Shown here in pieces: positions 12,042 to 23,990 of a DNA stretch of 64,000 nt. The position numbers were made by a program, and so were the translations under genes. Numbering within the stretch: position 1 is the first letter of the stretch; the number at the start of each line of letters is the position of its first letter. The notes beneath the pieces were generated by a model. It was not told where the DNA came from and did not search any database. It worked only from the letters and a program-made list of their open reading frames with translations. Source of the stretch: Phlyctochytrium arcticum (lineage: Eukaryota > Chytridiomycota > Chytridiomycetes > Chytridiales > Chytridiaceae); assembly GCA_025602905.1 (NCBI GenBank), contig JAHLKI010000034.1, forward strand, positions 124,001 through 188,000. The letters run 5' to 3'.

Positions 12042-12362
12042 ATAAAATATTGACCGAGATCCAATGTGGCGTAAACGTTGATTTGATAATCAGGCAACAT
12101 TGACTCCGCTTGTTGTGGCAATGTTGAAAACACTGTTGAACACATCTTTTTTCAACGTTCCTAACATCTTTTTTTCCATACCATGTCTCAATGTTGCTCC
12201 CCATGTCGTCTCAATGTGCACAATAGCTTTGTTGCGCAAACATTGACACTATATTGAGCGCAAGTTGATTTTTACCCTCCGTCCACATTGTTTTCAACCA
12301 CCCATCAAGATTGAGAACTATATTGTGGTAATGTCAACAGGCCTCACATTGCTGCAATGTTT
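12034..12362. repeat. left subterminal repeat cluster
   Basis: Variants of CAATGTTG on both strands recur many times in about 330 bp before the transposase start. In CACTA elements such motifs bind the element's DNA-binding protein. Confidence 0.6.
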
Positions 12363-12478
12363 TTCCCAAAACGGTAATAGGTGGAGCTTCAGTGACGAAC
12401 TGTTTTCTTTCGCAGTTCCAAGTCCAAGCATTCTCTCCATCTCTCCATTGCACTTCACCTGTCACCTGAATCTTTAAG

Positions 12479-15400
12479 ATGCCTCGACTACAAAAAAGAC
12501 CATATGAGGTGGGGGACTTACACCAACTTGAACGACTAGAAGGAAATGTCCGAGAGGAAGTTGCCGCACACAAAAAAGTTATGGACCAAGTCAAGCTGCA
12601 ATTTGCCATAGTAGAAGGAAGCAATAACATTGTGCGCTGCAAAACGTGCCACATTTCCATCAAGAACAAATTGTCGGTCAAGAAAAAGCATCTGGAAAGC
12701 AGAAGCCATCTGCATTTGCGAGATGCACAGGCAAATCTAGCGGACAGTACTGTACCCGACCATTTAGCTACCGACGATAGTACAATTTCAGATCCTTCTC
12801 AGATGGAAGTGGATGAGGATGTGATGGAAGTGGATTTGGAGACCCTGGGCGTGTACAATCCGAGCACCCAAACATCTGCGCCAGCGAATGGCTTGAATCT
12901 ATTTTATTATCTTCGCGAGCAGGCAGAAAGAGCGCGACTACAAGCAGAGGCTGAGGAGTTGGACGGCCGGAAGAGGGACGAGGAGACACTTGAGTGGGAG
13001 CAGCCACCACCAATGACCACTCATGCACCCCCTCGCCAGAATGAGAAAGATGACCCAAACTGGTTTCCATTCCCCAATCGCAAAACAGCCCTTTGCGCTA
13101 TTCTCATGACCATGCCGCGACATCCCCTGTCAAATGCGGTCCTGAAAATGATTTGGTGGTGGGCAGGACAACTTGGATTGGTATTACCACCGATTGATGC
13201 GATTAAGAAACTGCTGGCAAAGTTACACACCAAGGTTTGTCACAACGAATGGAGTACGTACGGCCATTTCTAAATGTATTTTCCAGACTGGCGGACAAGT
13301 TGATGAGCATAAGTCGATCAATGGAACACCTTTTTACATGAACGACGTCAGCTGCATTGTTGCTCAAGAAGTTGCAAATCCCATTGTTATGCAACATTTG
13401 CAGTGTTACGCCGAACGCAACGATGCAGTCTCCGAAATCTACCACGCCGGTAAATGGCATCAAAACGAAACAATTCAAGCTCCCATGGTTGTGGTGCGAT
13501 CATCACACATCTTTGTCCGAGACGTGGTGCGCACACAGGACGACTTCATGCTCCAAATTGAGCGATTCTATAGCCAAGATGGCCAGCTTTTTGCCGAGGG
13601 AACGGGTTTGGTGGAGGATGAGGACAACTATTTTTTTTACCTCAAGCTCAATTACAACATTAACGATTTGACAGAGGTAGTCGACCTCCGCTGCCCGACT
13701 GCCAAACCTATCGGGGGAGTTTTGAGATGCTCTACTCGGGAGGAGGAGGAAGAATACACCATCACTCCTCTGTCCCAATCAGCTTTGGATGAAATTTTGC
13801 AGCCCCATCCCCTCAAAGTTCGTGCCAACGGCCACAGAGTCATCATGGCCCCCGTTGACCTCTTCTGTGATGACTCGGCCGGCACCGACTCAAAGAAATG
13901 GAACCCATTCTACAACTGGGAGATGCGACTGGGCGGACTCCGCTCTTCGGAAGGGTTTCGAGACTTTCACACATATTTTCTTGCTACCAGCAACAACTCC
14001 TCCCCCCTCGAAATGGCTAAGGCTATAGTGGATTCAATTAACACCAAGTTGGCAATGGGTGTGTGGTCTTTCGATTCAGCTTCAATGGAACCTGTGCTGG
14101 TGACAGGAGGTGTTGTCTGCATCTTGGGCGATAATCCCATGCATTCTGAATTATGTTCCACCATTGACTTTCGACGGGGGACGCGCTTTTGCCGCGTATG
14201 TACCGTTGAGGGAAAGCTGAACAACGCGGACCAATTGATGCGATTCCTTCAGCCTGGTGAGCAGCGGAACTGGAAAGAGACCAAGGCGGAGATTGTCAAG
14301 CAACTCGACAAGGCATGTATCGAAAATGCTTCTGAAGTGCGCAGGCAACAAACCGTTACCGGTATCAAATGCCAGTTCACACAAACTACTATTGAAAAAC
14401 TATTGACGTATGCCAAAACACATACAGTTGAAGAAACGACGGCTTTTCGACAAACGCTCGGCAGCGATGAGGATCTCATCAACCCACTTTTCCGCTTGCC
14501 GTCCTTCAATGGCCATCAGGATCTTCCCGTGGAGGTTCTGCATACCATATTATTGGGTATCATCAAATGGTTGTCACGCGCATCTCAGAAGAAGCTATCC
14601 GATCGACAGCAACGTGAGCTGCTCTTACGCGTCGATGCTCTCAACTGCCAAGGGTTTCAGCGTCCGTTTCGTGGCAAAGAGATGGTACAATACGGAGGGT
14701 CGCTCGTAGGCAAAGACTTTCGGCGATGGATCCAAGTGGCGCCATTTGCGTACGACGGCTTTCTGCCAGAAAGTTGGATGAGAGCATGGTTCTGCATGGC
14801 CGACGTCTTCCTATTAGTCTATGTGCAATCAATCCCAAACATGGAGCTCTACTTTCGCGATCTACAGAGGGCTATGACGGCAATGTATGCGTCCATCTGT
14901 GACATCGATATTGCCATCTTCTCGCGTCGCAAGTACCATGCCCTCGCTCACATTATCGAGGACATTCGTCGCTTTGGTCCCCCGCGTCTTTATGCATCAG
15001 AGAAGTTCGAGAGTTTCAATCCAATAGTCCGCAACCAACTCAACCATACCAACCGCCATTCTCCTTCCAAGGATGTGTCCATTCGATTTGCCCGGTTCCG
15101 AACAATTCGTCATCTGATCAGTGGAGGTTACTGGGAAGAGAATGCCTCTTGGGTTAACGCCGGACCAAACGTTCAGAATCTTTTTCGGGATGAGACTGTC
15201 AGGAGCGTCTTAGGTGATTCACTGACACAATATTATTGCAATCATCAATTAATTTCCGTCCATCCTCAGGTCTGTCATCGAGTCAGGATGAAACTCCCAA
15301 AGCCCTGTATACTCTCAAAGTGGACAAAGAACCAATGCCCTTCCAAAATACCCTCACTCATCAAATCACCACATTCGCTCCCTCTTCCGAACAACAACAA

Positions 15401-16383
15401 TACCAAAGATGGACAAGCGCGATAGTTACGCATGCTATTATACGCGTACGAATTGGCGACTTCGTGGGATTGTCTGACGGGTCTTTCGGGAGAGTTCTGG
15501 AAATTTTGGAACAGATTGTCCTAAAAACGCAAAACGCTGCTCCGCACGCTTCCTGATTGAAGAATACGACCTCTCTGGGGAATACCACCGACAATGTCCT
15601 GTTATCCATGGACTTGGCTCGTATGCAGTGATAGCGGGGCGTGACATCCAAGGAGGAATCAACTGCCAGCATTGGTGCTCTGCATCTTGCAAGACTGGCA
15701 AAGAAGATGAATTGGTGCTGGAGGGCCGACGCAGAACCATTCATCATGACGCTTGGATTCACTCAGATGAAAAGCGTTTCCTTAATAATGTCTTTTGTAT
15801 GCAGCATGAGTGGGTCAGGAACAGGTTTCCCCGACAATACCCAACTCTTGAGTCCACAAATTTGGAACAACATTGCAAAGACGCGTTTGATCGACAAGGC
15901 GAGGAACTGGACCGACTTGAAGCTGTGCTCGACCTACAAGGTACGAGTTCTGTTGCTGATTTCCTGCTAACATGACCACATAATGATCCACATTATATCG
16001 CAGACATTGCCAATCCCGCAAATCATGATGATGCTGAAGATGATGTATCTTCTGTTGCGTCATCTGCGACTACAGAGTACACCTTTGTCTTGGAAGATCC
16101 TTCTCAACCCACGGCATCTGGTAGCGGACAACGACGTCGAGGTCGCCCACGAAACAGCAGAGGACAAGGCCGCCGAGGCAGTGAGTATTACATCATTTTT
16201 GACTTTGATGCAATGATAGTGACGCAATGACATTTTCCTTCGCCATTTTCCACAGGATCCACATCACCACGCCCATCACCCAGCTTGTCGCCTATAAATA
16301 GCAATCGGGCTTTGCGTCCTCCCCCTCCTGTATCATACGAATCCCAACTTTTTGAGTGGCCTCGTTACCCTTTTTCTCAATAA
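12479..16383 (+). CDS. CACTA-like transposase (probable one-base frameshift)
   Basis: Exons 12479-13234, 13287-15213, 15270-15940, 16004-16180 and 16256-16383 give a protein of roughly 1,200 residues. The N-terminus has a zinc-finger-like CKTCHISIKNK...H segment. The core carries LFCDDSAGTDSKKWNPF, HTYFLATSNNSSP, GDNPMHSELC and CRVC, a pattern seen in fungal tnp2/Plavaka-type transposases. The last third has CQHWCSASC and MQHEW, then a basic RRGRPRN AT-hook-like motif. After 15520 the frame must shift by one base: a missing A in the A5 run at 15523-15527 would restore it, and no canonical intron does. It may be a pseudogene or a sequencing error. The stop is one base before the next gene's ATG. 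Confidence 0.75.
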
Positions 16384-16384
16384 A

Positions 16385-17536
16385 ATGGCTTCTCAACACC
16401 AACAATCCGCTGCCTCTGGTTCTTCTCAACCAATTACTCCCAACAGAACAGGTGCAGGTGCCTCAAGCTTCATGTCACGGCTGTCGCTGAATAAGCGAAA
16501 AAGAACGGTGTCGACTGACCGGGTAAGTGAAATTATGCTCTGTATCAGTATGCCAGTCACTGAATCTCCTCAACCAGGATCATGATTCCGACGATGAGTC
16601 CGGTGTTCTCAACCCCAATACTGACACCCCCACCCCGCCCAACGGATCTCCCTTCAGGCCCACATCGGGATTTCCACTGTCGGTGCAAAGTGCATCAGCC
16701 CTGCTCCAACGCCTCAAAGTCGACCGTCAGCTCGAGCACGCCGGGATTCAGTTTGCCGCTATGGGCATGGGCGAACAGCTACTCAGCTTGTTTGTCGCCA
16801 TTGAGAAACTCAATAGGAAGGTTGTAGGAGTGCAAACGTCTGAGATCCAGAATTTCGAGGTTAATCCGAGTCTGAAGGTAAGCATTTTCGAAAATCCATC
16901 TGCTATACCAATCATTAATATTTTTTTCTTGAAGGCGAACATCAAAAAAGAGGTCAGGGATTACTCCCAAAACCCTTTCAAAACTCGTTTCTACAAAGAA
17001 TCTGTCGGGGTTACAGACAAACTTTTCGATGACGAGTTGGGAGTCGCTGCTAACCTCAAAACAGTTGAATCGATTTACAAAACCGTACAAACTGCGGTCA
17101 GTGACGAGTTTGCCCAAGTCAAGACACGAATGAAGAAAGCTATTCTTGGAGGTCCTCGAGGAGAGGTCAGTACTTGCCCGTTGGTCGAGTTGGCGAACGA
17201 CATTTTTGGCGTCGATCATTCTCCGGACCAGAAAAACCGTGCAGCCGTCATGGTATGTATTCACTGCATCAATTCCCATGTCCATATTTGCTGATGTTTG
17301 TTTGTATAGCGCACTTTCGCACAAGCGTCTACGTTCGAGGAGGCGAGTCCCCACAAATTCTGGGAAAGCATGACCAACGCGCTGACGGAGCTGGAAGCGG
17401 AGCAAGGAGTCAATCTCGCGAGGTAAGCGTTGAAGTCTTTTTTTCGGGTCTTCGGACTTCTCATTATTTATTCCTATCCAGCACCGTTGAAGAGATGGGG
17501 CGAGAAGATGAGGTATCACACTCTGGTGCCTTTTGA
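16385..17536 (+). CDS. second transposon protein, possibly TnpA-like DNA-binding partner
   Basis: Exons 16385-16522, 16578-16877, 16935-17252, 17310-17422 and 17482-17536 join in phase to 307 residues. The N-terminus is Gln/Ser-rich and basic (LNKRKRT), followed by an acidic/Pro-rich linker and a helical region including AAMGMGEQLLSLFVAIEKLNRK and FKTRFYKESVG. I recognise no family. CACTA elements often encode a second protein that binds subterminal repeats, and the position between transposase and right repeats fits that, but this is inference. Its ATG follows the transposase stop by a single base. The 3' end is less certain because another donor overlaps the last exon. Confidence 0.6.
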
Positions 17537-17739
17537 TAAGACGTTACTCGGTAGGTGGTACCTTTGAGAGATGATAACTCGCTCATTGAACTAATCGCAT
17601 TGACACACAGAGAGTGCGCTCATTGATGCTTTCATGTATTTTGTCATTCTTTGTTTCCCCCTCTCCTTTCATTTGTATTTGAGAGCTATTTTTTCTGAAT
17701 AATATTGCATATCCGGCCATGGCATGATTGACTTAGAAG

Positions 17740-17945
17740 ATTGACACAGTATTGGAATCCCATGAGTGTATCAACATTTCAGGTATCAACATTGCAGCAA
17801 TATGGATTGAAATGTTGCTACAATGTGTGGAGGTCAATCTGTAGTAAATGCGAGCACCCTAACCTTGCCACAATCAAACAGGCGCTATTGAGACAATATT
17901 TTATTGACATTGACACAATGTTGGCCATCACATTGCACCAACAGT
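17740..17945. repeat. right subterminal repeat cluster
   Basis: Recurrent CAACATT, CAATGTG and ATTGACA motifs mirror the left cluster just inside the right terminus. Confidence 0.6.
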
Positions 17946-17961
17946 GGAGACTTTAGGGGTG
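17938..17961 (-). repeat. right terminal inverted repeat of the CACTA-like element
   Basis: Read inward on the minus strand it begins CACCCCTAAAGTCTCCACTG, the partner of the left end, and is followed outside by TA. Confidence 0.7.
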
Positions 17962-17963
17962 TA

Positions 17964-18757
17964 CACGGCGACTCTTTGCAGAATCCAAACGCGGACACTT
18001 CTGACCCGCTTTTGGAGACAGACACACCCGATTAGGCACAAATACGCTGAAAACATGCTTGTCCCCGAGGACCCCGGCGTTTCACACATTCGCGCCATAT
18101 TGAGCGTCTTTTACCCCATAAATGGGCTGGAATAGTCCGCATATGGACATTATGGAGAGTTCTTGTCAACCCACTCGCCAGCACTGTCCGCAATACTGTG
18201 ACTGCGGGTCAAACATCGCTGGTGTTTTGTGTGTCATGAGATCCGGTCAAGTTTTCCCATGCGACTCTTATACACGGAGCTCATCGGTATATATCTTCTA
18301 TTGGAATTAAACAGTCCAAGGTATGAATGAGTCCTGCACCCGACACTATAAAGGCAATAAACAGAAAAAGAAAAACATACAATAAGAGAGGTGTGGTGCG
18401 AATACAGAGAGAAAGTGTGTGTGTGTGGGCAAGAGGGAGGCTGGATAGCAGCGAGAACTCGTTGATAGTCTCTGATAGGGCTCTTCATAGTTTGGCTTGT
18501 CTGTTGATTCCTCATGGCATATATGCCGAGCAGATGGGGAATTGCCGACGCTTGCAAGTTGAAGTTCCTCATCACTTATCAAGAAGGTGCAGTGAATCAC
18601 AACACCCAAGGCGCAACGACGACCCCTTGATTCATTTTGACAGTCACGAGATTCAGACATGTCAAAGACGTTGTTGGCATGGCAATGGCAATGACAGTGT
18701 GCTCAATTGACAAAGTTGGAACACTGGGCGGAATCAGCAGTGATCGTTAGACCAGAC
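17964..18757. other. intergenic, no gene seen
   Basis: Spacer between the transposon and the eIF2D start. A short GT-rich stretch lies near 18415-18428. No convincing coding or RNA gene was found. Confidence 0.45.
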
Positions 18758-21250
18758 ATGTTCCGCAAACCACACCACCTCAAACCCCAATGGCACCTAC
18801 GGGGCTCTGACCGGCGCAAACTCTGCCAAGACCTGGTCGAAACTTACCCCGCCGTCACCCCCGCCCGAGCCGCCACTCTCATTCCCTCCAAAGAAGCCAA
18901 AGACGGTTCTAGCGGCCAGGTCGTTGCTGCCAAATTCATCACCCATGCCGAGGATCCAGGCACCCTCTACTCTGTCGACGGCCAACCCGTCCTCTGGCGC
19001 GATCAAGGCGGTCGAGTCTACCCCACTGGTAATGGGTCTTTTTTGCCTTGTTTGTTTATACTGAAAACTCAAAGAGATATATATTATTAGTCTACGCACT
19101 ATGGCAGATTCCAGAAATGTTGCCGCCGATTTACACCCACGGGCCTGTGCTAAGGAAACTCTGTGATGGCGCCGATCTCATGCTGCCAGGTGTCATTGTT
19201 CCAGCTGACGGACTCGGCGAATTCGAGTATGGACGGGTCACGGCCGTCTTTGTCAAAGGGTAATACCATTTCTCTGACTTACTTGCATAGTAGACTAACG
19301 TGAAATAATAAAAAGGATCCCAATGGCAGTGGGAACAATGGTGACGTCCAGCGATGCCTTACGGCGACAAGGAGGTGAATTACGGGGAAAGGGTGTCAAA
19401 ATCATGCACGTTTTCGGTGACCATCTCTGGTAACTTTCCTCTCCTTCACCCCTTTTACCACAACCCGTATTCTGATTTCAGTACAGGGCTCAAGGAACAA
19501 AGGCGGATCCACCTACCAGTGAGGATCTTAGAATGAATGAGGTGGACGAGGAAAGTGATCAGTCTTCTTGGACCATGGTCGATGAAGAGGATTTGGTGGG
19601 GGAGTTGCAGGGGTTGTCGGTTGAACCTGCTGCTGTACCCGTATCCGCATCTGTAGAGGAAGCTCCTAGTGAACATGAAGAAGAAGATGCCGAACCTCAC
19701 ATTTCACCTGCCGGTAAGTACTAGCTTTAGGCATCTGACGAGTCCGTCAGACATTTTTCTGGAGAAATAATGGATGGGCGAGGTAAAAAGACGACCGATG
19801 AATCCCGTGAGGGCGAGAAGCTAGTTTGGAAGGCACAAATTGAATGCGAGCGACGCGGGTTCAAAAGAAACTGATAAAGCCGCGAGGAGCACACTGATCT
19901 TGTGGAGCAAAAATCAGTATAGGTGTTGAAGGGAGAAGGAGGAGCATGGTTTTGGAAGGATGAATATGGATGGTTAGGGATAAGTGAGTGAGGGATGATG
20001 GGTTCATTCTTTTCCAATGGGATATTAACATTGAAATCCGATTGTCCAAACCACACCCTATATCAAATCCAAAACACTAACCCATGAACCCATCAGAAAT
20101 GGACGCCCTCTTTGACTCTGCCCTCCTTACCGCCCTCAAAACCAAACTCCACGGTAACCCCAAACTCCTTCCTCTGGCCTCCTCCCTCCTCTTCTCCTCC
20201 TACATTCTTCCGTGCCGGCCACTGGGCAGCACGCTGGATATTAAACTCTCGTCGTATAAGAAGGTCGGCAAGTTTTTGAAGGGGGCGGAAAAGAAGGGAT
20301 GGATCAAGTTGAAGGAGCGGGGTGGGGAGACGGTTTTGACGGGTGTTAATTTTTCGCATCCTGGGTAAGTATCCCCATCTGCCTTTTTTTTTTTTGGAGA
20401 TCTATTGCGTTATTGACTCTGGAATTTTAGGATTGTCGGGTTTGATCCTCCACATAAAGTAGCCGGCGACGCAAAACCTCCTCCTACCCCATCCTCTTCA
20501 AACCCATCAGCACCCTCAACGCCCTCCTCTCCTTCAAATACAAACCCATCATCATCCGACCCCTCACCAGGCTTTACCCTCCTCGACCTCCACAAACCCA
20601 TCCAAAAACTCATCCCCCTCTTTGCCAGTATCGGGCAGGGCCCCGATCTCCTCTACATCCCCTCAGACGTCCGCGCAGCCGTCGACGCCTACGCCTCAAA
20701 ACATAACCTGACTCTTCCCTCCAACCCCCGCCATATCACCATCGACCCCATCCTCGCTGACGCCATCCTGGTCCCGGCCGAGTATAATACCATTAATCAT
20801 TTACCACGAGACGAAATCACGACACGGTTTCTGGACCGAATGCAGAAATACCATCGGTTAACCACCCCGTCCCGTCCTGACGCCGTCATCGCTCCCGGTG
20901 TCCTCAAACCCATCTCCCTCTCCGTCGAAAAACGCCAGGGCCGAAAAACCGTGACAAAAGTCTTGGGTGTCGAGCGGTTGGGTATAAACCCCGACGACCT
21001 GGCGTCCAAACTCCGAGTCAGATGTGCGGCATCGACGAGTCTGACACCCATCCCGTCCAGCAAAAATAATATCGCCGGAATGGAGATTATGGTCCAAGGA
21101 TCCAAAATACGGGAAGTGTGTTTGACCCTGGAAAAGGATTTTGGGGTGCCGTTTGGACCGGCTCCTACTTCTTCTTCGGGGGGAAGTAGTGGGGTTGGAA
21201 ACGGGAAGGGAATGACGATTGGCAAGAGTAAATTTGTGATCGTAAAGTAG
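18758..21250 (+). CDS. TMA64: eukaryotic translation initiation factor 2D (ligatin/Tma64)
   Basis: Six exons, 18758-19028, 19091-19259, 19316-19429, 19487-19713, 20097-20364 and 20431-21250, give 622 residues. eIF2D delivers or removes tRNA on the 40S subunit and acts in recycling and reinitiation. The N-terminus MFRKPHHLKPQ and GSDRRKLCQDL are typical. A PUA-type region follows (VIVPADG, VKGIPMAVG, KGVKIMHVFGDHLW), then an acidic linker, a SWIB-like segment (SYKKVGKFLKGAEKKGW), and the C-terminal SUI1 domain (about 535-600, NIAGMEIMVQGSKIREV). An in-frame ATG exists at 18707, but the family starts at the MFRKP methionine. Intron 4 is 383 nt, much longer than the rest. Confidence 0.93.
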
Positions 21251-22173
21251 ACGGTTGGGTTATATACTGTAACGAAATTATGGGAATTAGACATTACCCG
21301 AATAACAAAATAGCGAGTAGCTTTTTAGTTTTCTTGATGAAACCATGCTCCGAAACACTGAGGTTTGCCAAGACCGGGACCACACAACAAAATCAATTCA
21401 AGAGCCCTTCCTTCCAACAGAAAAAAAAAATGACTTTTTGCTATTTCGGAATTCTCTGGATCATGCATAAGTTAGACACTTCCGGGATCGCCCGACACCT
21501 AACACAGAATTTCCCACGTTCTGGCCTGCCTAGGACAGGACAAAAACCTGACTGGGAAAGCGCAAATGAAACGGCACATTTTGGTCGTGTAAGGCTGGCT
21601 TTAAAGCACATTGTCAGTAATGTACAGAAGAGGTTGGTAAATTCGACTCTGGAAGGCATCATGACCAACGATTTTTTATTTTGGTTTCACTCTGCCCACA
21701 GTTTGTGTATGACCAAAAGTATCCCCCCGTATATTCTCCTACCTTGGGATAATACCTGTACCGCTGCAACTTGGGCTTGCAGAATTGCCCATTCTGCATG
21801 ACTCGAAATAAACTCTCTTCTTTATTTTGGAGGGGGTCAACCAATATTTGCAAAGCATCGAGTTTTGAAAAATATCGTGATTCAGAAAAAAAAAATTGTG
21901 GGAAAAAAAGTTTGGGATGGAGCCTTACTTCCCTACACTCGATCTGAAGATTATGGCGGAAATAAGCGATCCCACAGTGGCAGTGAAGGTTTCCATTGTG
22001 AACTCTTGACTCTGATGATCTCATGCCATTTAGCAAGCTCCCACAACCTCGGGCGCGCACCCGCTGTCATTTACTCTAATCTATCGTGAGAAAAAAAAAA
22101 GCGACAAGTTACCTTGCCACACGAACGCAAATCCAATTTTTGGTGATTCATCCGTTTTTTGAAACGTTTTGTC
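21251..22173. other. intergenic, no gene seen
   Basis: AT-rich stretch with several A-runs after the eIF2D stop. A 173-codon frame at 21280-21801 has no recognisable composition and I regard it as chance. Confidence 0.45.
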
Positions 22174-22181
22174 TATAAAAG
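22174..22181 (+). promoter_or_regulatory. TATA box of the small secreted-protein gene
   Basis: TATAAAAG lies 77 bases before the ATG at 22258. Confidence 0.6.
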
Positions 22182-22257
22182 CGAGGAGATCTGGGCCCTT
22201 TTGAAAAAAAACATCACCTCTCATCTTGCAACTCCAAAACACCTCATAACCAACAAA

Positions 22258-22637
22258 ATGGTCCGCCTGACGTCCTTCTTCTGCTGTCTCGTCCTGGCCT
22301 CCCTCGCCTCCGCAACACCTATTCTGACCCGCGGAACCCAACAACAAGACTCCACGGGCTCTAGATGTCACCCAAGCGACCGTTGACCTGGATTCCTTGA
22401 CGACGGTGTTTGGTGGCCCCCACCAACTCCTGTCATGACGAATGCCGTCGTTTTTACGAGCAACATAAGGATAGTTGTGAGGATGCTGCTGGGATGTGTA
22501 CAAAGGAGGATGGGTAAGTTTTTTTTTGGTATCATCAAGCCTGATATGCTCAATGTATCATTTTTTTGGTTGGTAGATGCCCCGGATGCAAAATGGGAGC
22601 ATACATCAACCACGGGATTTGTAAAAGTGGATGCTAA
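22258..22637 (+). pseudogene. small secreted cysteine-rich protein gene, apparently broken
   Basis: The start at 22258 gives a clear signal peptide (VRLTSFFCCLVLASLASA). The downstream part encodes a Cys-rich domain with NSCHDECRRFYEQHK and C..AAGMC. After an intron at about 22513-22577 follows CPGCKMGAYINHGIC ending GC and TAA at 22635-22637. These pieces lie in three different frames: signal peptide, then LDVTQATVDLDS, then the Cys domain. No canonical introns explain the two shifts near 22360 and 22420. Each looks like one extra base, the second next to a C5 run. So it is either a decayed effector-like gene or two assembly errors. The promoter TATA box is intact. Confidence 0.45.
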
Positions 22638-23990
22638 AAATGTACCATATAGAGTAGCGCATTGCTGTTTCGATACAAGATTAGGACCCATGTATGGGAA
22701 TTGACAGATGACGATTCAATACTATACCTTGTTTTGACCAAACCCTTTGTAACAAATTCAAATGAATTTATGTACAAGACTTTTTTACTCAGTCCTTCGA
22801 AGTTTTCGAAAAAAAAAAAGGGTGGGATCCTTCTTGTTTGTTTGAAACATTCTATCTCACACTATACCGGAAGAGGTTGGATGTAGCTAGTCATCAGCAA
22901 AATATTCAGGGTGTGAATGAACAAAAGTAACAACGGGTAATGGATTGCGTGTCCCGATCATCGAAAACTCCGTCTGAGTATCGGCTACTGGACCCACCCT
23001 GCAACTTTCCTTACAATCACAAACGCACAATGGAGCATTTCCAGGTTATTGGGTAGTACCACTCGCTGTAACTACACGCGCTTTTGCAAGCAAAAAGTAA
23101 CGGATTCTGGAATATTCCCACACTTTCAAACTGCACCGAATCGGACCGCGTATACCGTCATTTCCTTGGGCATAAATGGTTCCACAACAGTGCAGCTTTA
23201 CTACTTTTTCGAATTCCAGTAGATGGTTAACCTCCTTTTATGCATAATAGTACTTTTAGAAAAAAAAAAACTCAGTCCAACCCCCCGAATTCATGTTTCC
23301 TGAAAGTTTAGAAAAACCGGATTTACATGCGATTTGATAAAATTGAGTCGACATACTACTATTTACACAAGGTACCACGCAAACAAAAAACGTTTCCTGC
23401 CGTTCCAGCCACCTCTTCAGTACACCACTAACCTCCGTTTCGCTCTACGCAAAATCGACATGATACGAGACGATCTGGTTCACTCTCGTCCCCCGGATAT
23501 GTCTGGCCTGCAAAGTCGTTCCCATGGTTGTTGAGGGAACCTCGTGAACCACGTTTAACCCAACGTTGGGTTGATGCGAAGGTTTTTTTTCCGGACCAAT
23601 AGGAAGTCAAGTATCCTGTTCTTGACTTATCCACCCTTGTACTTTGTCTCTCTCGCAATGTTACCAATTGTTTTACAAAACCTCTCTACAATATTGCACA
23701 TACATAGTTTCGAACGACGGATACCATTGTTGTCCAACAGGTATGGGAAGGTCAGCATTAGAAAGAATAGTTTGGTTGCAAGAAAGAAGGGGTTCGTATG
23801 GCGCTGGAATATTTGTATCAAGTATTGTACATGTCTCCGCTCATTGCCACCTTATGTTATGTCACAGATGAGAAACAAATATCAAAGAGGGATGTAAACA
23901 TTGACGTGATTGGATACGATATATTCTGCGATGGAGTAAACAGGGCAATCCAGTGGCAGATCCGAGGTTGTATTATTCAGGTGTTCCCAG
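22638..23990. other. intergenic, no gene seen
   Basis: AT-rich, non-coding in character. It contains a 16-bp perfect palindrome at 23557-23572. Nothing else could be supported. Confidence 0.45.
23557..23572. repeat. 16-bp perfect palindrome
   Basis: AACCCAACGTTGGGTT reads the same on both strands. It lies in an otherwise featureless spacer. Confidence 0.8.

Larger units (their letters stand above)
12018..17961 (+). mobile_element. CACTA-like DNA transposon, 5.9 kb, TA target duplication
   Basis: The left end reads CACTCCTAAA and the right end, on the other strand, CACCCCTAAA; similarity continues imperfectly inward for about 24 bases. Both ends are flanked by TA (12016-12017 and 17962-17963), fitting the short target duplications of the CMC/CACTA superfamily. 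Many CAATGTTG/CAACATTG-type motifs crowd the first and last few hundred bases, as CACTA subterminal repeats do. Between them lie a long transposase gene and a second small gene. One probable frameshift in the transposase suggests this copy may be inactive. Assignment to a Plavaka-like or KDZ-like fungal subgroup is tentative. Confidence 0.8.

Noticed and set aside
19730..19760. CTGACGAG hairpin in the eIF2D intron as a hammerhead ribozyme
   Set aside because: The conserved GAAA core on the other side of stem II is missing.
21280..21801. 173-codon plus-strand frame after eIF2D
   Set aside because: No recognisable domain, mixed composition, overlaps minus-strand frames of similar quality.
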